60,000 nt of DNA from Chrysomallon squamiferum (lineage: Eukaryota > Mollusca > Gastropoda > Neomphalida > Peltospiridae), in NCBI GenBank assembly GCA_012295275.1, contig CM022668.1, positions 3,234,383 through 3,294,382 of the forward strand, read 5' to 3'. The notes beneath the pieces are model-generated. The model was given only the letters and a program-made list of their open reading frames with translations. It had not been told where the DNA came from and made no database searches. The position numbers and the translations under genes were made by a program. This document shows, piece by piece, positions 56,601-60,000 of the stretch. Numbering within the stretch: position 1 is the stretch's first letter; every line of letters begins with the position of its first letter.

Positions 56601-57177
56601 AAAACACACAGCAAAAACCAAACAAGAATAGAGAAAAAAAAACGAGAACAAAGATTAATAAATACAAATTTGTTATTTAGTAACAAGTTTGCTCACGATT
56701 TTAATTTCAAATGAAATGGAGGTTGGGTCTTTCTCTATGTATCTATACGTATGCATGTGCATGTTTTTCTTTATTGTTTGATTATATTTATCTACACATT
56801 TTTATCAATCTTTTATCTTTCATATTTATTCTTTCTTTTTACGTCCTCAGTGTTGACAGACAGACAGATCGTTGTGTTAGTATAGGAGTCTGCGTTAGTA
56901 TAAAATGGGTGTTAATATTTTGTTATTACTACAACTAAATGGAATAACTATCTGTCATTCTGTGACTCATACCGCAGTAACTATAGAACACAGATGGCTT
57001 TTATGACTTACTAAGTATGCGTATATGTAAGTAATTATATGCATATATATGTATGTATGTATATATATGTACATATACTCTTACCTCGAAAGTTGTAAAA
57101 CCCATCTGTGTTCTTCTACATAGATATAGATAAATATATATTGGGTGTTTCTTTCCGCAAAGATTGTTGTAGACGAA

Positions 57178-59303
57178 ATGCTATTTTACTTTTTCCTTTC
57201 TTGTGTTTTCCGTGTGTCTGCAAGTGAGTAACTGCCCGTATATATAAACACACACAGGTATATACAAACACACACACACTTATATATATAAAAACACACA
57301 CGTATATACAAACACACACACACGTATATATAAACACACACACACGTATTTATAAACGCACACACGTATATATAAACACACACACGTATATACAAACACA
57401 CACACACGTACATATAAACACACACACGTATATATAAACACACACACGTATATATAAACACACACACACATATTTATAAACACACACACACGTACATATA
57501 AACACACACACGTATATATAAACACACAGACACGTATTTATAAACACACACATACATATAAACACACATACACGTATATATAAACACACACACATATATA
57601 AAACACATACACGTATATATAAACACACACACACGCATTTATAAACACACACTCCTATATATAAACACATGCACGTATATATAAACACACACACGTACAT
57701 ATAAACACATACACGTATATATAAACACACACACACGTATTTATAAACACACACTCCTATATATAAACACATACACGTATATATAAACACATACACGTAC
57801 ATATAAACACACACACGTACATATAAACACACACACGTGCCTGTCTGGCTGTATAACATATTTACATGCATACGTACATTCAAACTTCGTACATATATAT
57901 CCATATAACATATGCACACCTATTTATCTCTACCTGACTTTCATCTGTAGATGTTAGGCGACCAGCGGACTGTGCAGAGATAAGGAAACTAGGTACAACT
58001 GTGAACGGAATCTACCGAATCTATCCTGCAGATGAAGTAGGATATATCGACGTTTTCTGTGAACTAGCAGCTCATGAGAACGATTCTTGGTTGGTAGGTG
58101 TCGTTTTCAAAGTAATACTTATATCATAGTTATAGTCGTAGTCGTTGTTCTTATTGCTTCTGTTATTCTTTTCTTATTATTATCATTTATGTCTGTTTTC
58201 TGTCTCTGTCTCCCTGTCTCTCTGCCCATCCATTCATTCATCTATGAATTCAATCGTCTCTTTGTCCGACTCTTCTATCTGCCTGTCTCTGTCTATGTCA
58301 CAACCTTTGTGTCTCTCTCTCTGTCCGCATGTCTTTGTAGCTGTTAGATTTTCTATCTTTGTCTGTCTGTCTTTCTGTGTGTTTGACGATCTGATAGCTT
58401 TTTCTATATGTCTGTGTCGGCCTGCTTTCTCTGCAAGTGTTTCTGTTTAATGTTTTCTCTGTGTCTTTCAATATTTGCTCTCTTTGCCTATCTTGTTACC
58501 TATACAGATATGTAAGTGAACACACTTACATGCATATATGTATGTGTGTATGCATGCATGTATGTATAAATGTGTGTTCATATACACGCACTAATGGCAA
58601 ATCCCCAGAAACAAAAACCCACTAGCAGACATACATATACGCACATACACTCGTATTATAATAATGTGCATGCAGGTATTTCAGCGTCGTATTGATGGTA
58701 GCGAAGATTTCTACAGAACATGGGAGGAGTATATGGTTGGATTTGGAGCTCTTTGGAATGAATTTTGGTTAGGTAGTATTTATTATTAATTAAATATGGA
58801 TAGCTTTGTGCATCTGTAGATCAAATTTTGAATATTTAATATTTAATTATAATTTATCTCATCATCGATTATGCCAATAGAAAACTGCTTTCCGTGTTTG
58901 TTTTAGATTTTGTTGTTCGCTTGTTTTTTTTTTTTTTTTTTAAAAACATTTCTTCAGCCATTACTGAAGAATTATGCAACAGCAAAGATCGATTTTAATG
59001 TACCTCAGTTTAGTTTTTTTGTCTTTCAATTAAATGTAACTCATGATCAGACATACTTATTACAGCCATTTTAGACTAGTAATCTACTGCAGTATACTTA
59101 ACACTACAGTCTGTTTTACAGGAAATGAAAACATCCATAGACTGACCAGTCAGAAACCTCAACGATTACGAATAGATCTGCAAACTTTTGAAGGACAAAA
59201 ACGCTACGCCCAGTATGAGTATTTCTTGATTGGATCTGTGACTGAGTACTACAAACTTCTCTTTGTCATGGACTACAGTGGCAATGCAGGTTAGTGGTAG
59301 AAA

Positions 59304-59393
<90 letters not shown>

Positions 59394-59804
59394 AGAGAGA
59401 GAGAGATAGAGAGAGAGAGTAAGAGAGTACTTTTTGAAAGTGATATACATGTTTCATTCATTACATTTACTTTTCTGAAGTAGATTTAATTATATTCTAT
59501 TTTTCGTTTCAATTATGTTGTAGGCGACAGTTTCTCAGTTCACCGGGGTTACGAGTTCAGTGCTAACAACTTGGACAGAGACAGGTTGGCGAACGATAGC
59601 TGTGCTCTAGAATGCAAAGGGGGCTGGTGGTATTATGACTGTCATCAAGCTAATCTGAATGGCCTCTATCTCAATGGTACCCACACCTCTGAAGGTGATG
59701 GGGTAAACTGGAAAACTTTCAAGGGACTTCACTATTCCTTGAGGAGAACGGTTATGAAGATACAGCCGATACCAACTCGGGTTCACTACTTTCAGATTCA
59801 ATAA
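57178..59804 (+). CDS. FReD gene 6: secreted fibrinogen-related protein, five exons, intact
   Basis: Exons: 57178-57223, 57951-58093, 58676-58772, 59122-59289, 59524-59804 (735 nt, 244 aa); borders AG/GT, phases consistent. Signal peptide [15 protein letters not shown], less hydrophobic than in genes 3 and 4 because of an Arg. FReD from [124 protein letters not shown]. It ends in RVHYFQIQ with TAA inside AATAAA. Exon A is much more divergent from gene 4 than the other exons. Intron 1 has no pogo insertion, and the B-C intron has lost about 550 bp at a poly-T tract. Confidence 0.9.
57240..57838. repeat. ACACACGTATATATAAAC minisatellite in intron 1 of gene 6
   Basis: About 28 units of ~20 bp, filling most of the intron. 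Higher-order repeats are visible (the block with ACACACTCCTATATATAAAC recurs near 57648 and 57745). Confidence 0.94.
58919..58945. repeat. Poly-T deletion junction in the B-C intron of gene 6
   Basis: TTGTTCGCTTG and a T run are followed directly by AAAAACATTTCTTCAGCC. In gene 4 these two points (about 46100 and 46665) are about 560 bp apart. Confidence 0.8.
59303..59422. repeat. (GA)n tract behind the exon C donor of gene 6
   Basis: About 115 bp of GA with AA and TA interruptions, starting about 14 nt after the donor. Confidence 0.96.
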
Positions 59805-59805
59805 A
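59800..59805 (+). promoter_or_regulatory. AATAAA overlapping the gene 6 stop
   Basis: TAA at 59802-59804 lies inside AATAAA, followed by GTGTTGTCAGC as in gene 4. Confidence 0.7.
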
Positions 59806-60000
59806 GTGTTGTCAGCTGCGATATATTTGTTTTGTTTTTCTTATTTATATTAAATGTGAGAGTATGTTTGTGTGTCTGCATCTCTCTGTGAGCCAATTGA
59901 ACAACAGTGTCTGTTATTCCAACCAATTTGATGTTCATGTCATTTTGCTGTAATCATGACTCTAATATATCAGAGGTAAATACGACTTTTTGGGAACACA
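59806..60000 (+). repeat. FReD-unit 3' flank behind gene 6 (cut by window end)
   Basis: TTGAACAACAGTGTCTGTTA and CAACCAATTTGATGTTCATG match the gene 4 flank. Confidence 0.78.

Noticed and set aside
57186-57919. Minus-strand [10 protein letters not shown] frame of up to 189 codons
   Set aside because: It translates the ACACACGTATATATAAAC minisatellite in intron 1 of gene 6; the same holds at 43.7-44.0 and 51.0-51.3 kb.

Overview
This window looks like nuclear DNA from a mollusc, most likely a gastropod. The genes have spliced exons with GT/AG borders, long introns and AATAAA signals. The DNA is AT-rich and very dense in microsatellites. One SINE-like repeat near 28.0-28.3 kb resembles an element I know from molluscan genomes. 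The main content is a tandem family of small secreted proteins with a fibrinogen-related domain (FReD), the ficolin / tenascin / molluscan FREP type of lectin domain. The species call is an inference; I ran no database search.

Layout. About 2.1-6.3 kb (minus strand) holds the 3' part of an unrelated mosaic secreted protein with two EGF-like modules, a zona-pellucida-like region and the start of an SRCR domain; it runs off the readable part on the left. About 7.1-9.4 kb (minus) is a broken inverted FReD unit. From 10.1 to 15.4 kb lie short-motif arrays and one copy of a segmental duplication whose other copy is at 38.1-42.6 kb. From 16.0 to 19.7 kb lies FReD gene 1 (six exons, intact). At 21.8-22.4 kb is a FReD pseudogene, and at 23.1-24.5 kb two pogo/Tigger-like transposon remnants lie head to head. 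FReD gene 3 (five exons, intact) spans 28.9-32.4 kb. From 34.3 to 38.2 kb are satellites and an inverted broken relative of gene 1. FReD gene 4 (intact) is at 43.7-47.6 kb, FReD gene 5 (frameshifted) at 51.0-54.7 kb, and FReD gene 6 (intact) at 57.2-59.8 kb.

All FReD copies share one modular plan: a signal-peptide exon; exon A (start of the FReD, ending at codon ..TW[L/M]); exon B (97 nt, VFQRR..FWL); exon C (168 nt); a long (GA)n tract directly behind the exon C donor; and exon D (Ca-site/GGWWY/NLNG end of the domain). Phases match in every intact copy (exon A in at phase 1 and out at phase 0; B out at phase 1; C out at phase 1). Four copies are open throughout, and at least four others are visibly dead or in fragments. 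Several breakpoints fall in microsatellites or A-rich tracts. The window therefore records birth and death of an expanding lectin family, with intron markers showing that genes 4, 5 and 6 are mosaics of one another. Any immune role is an inference from the family.
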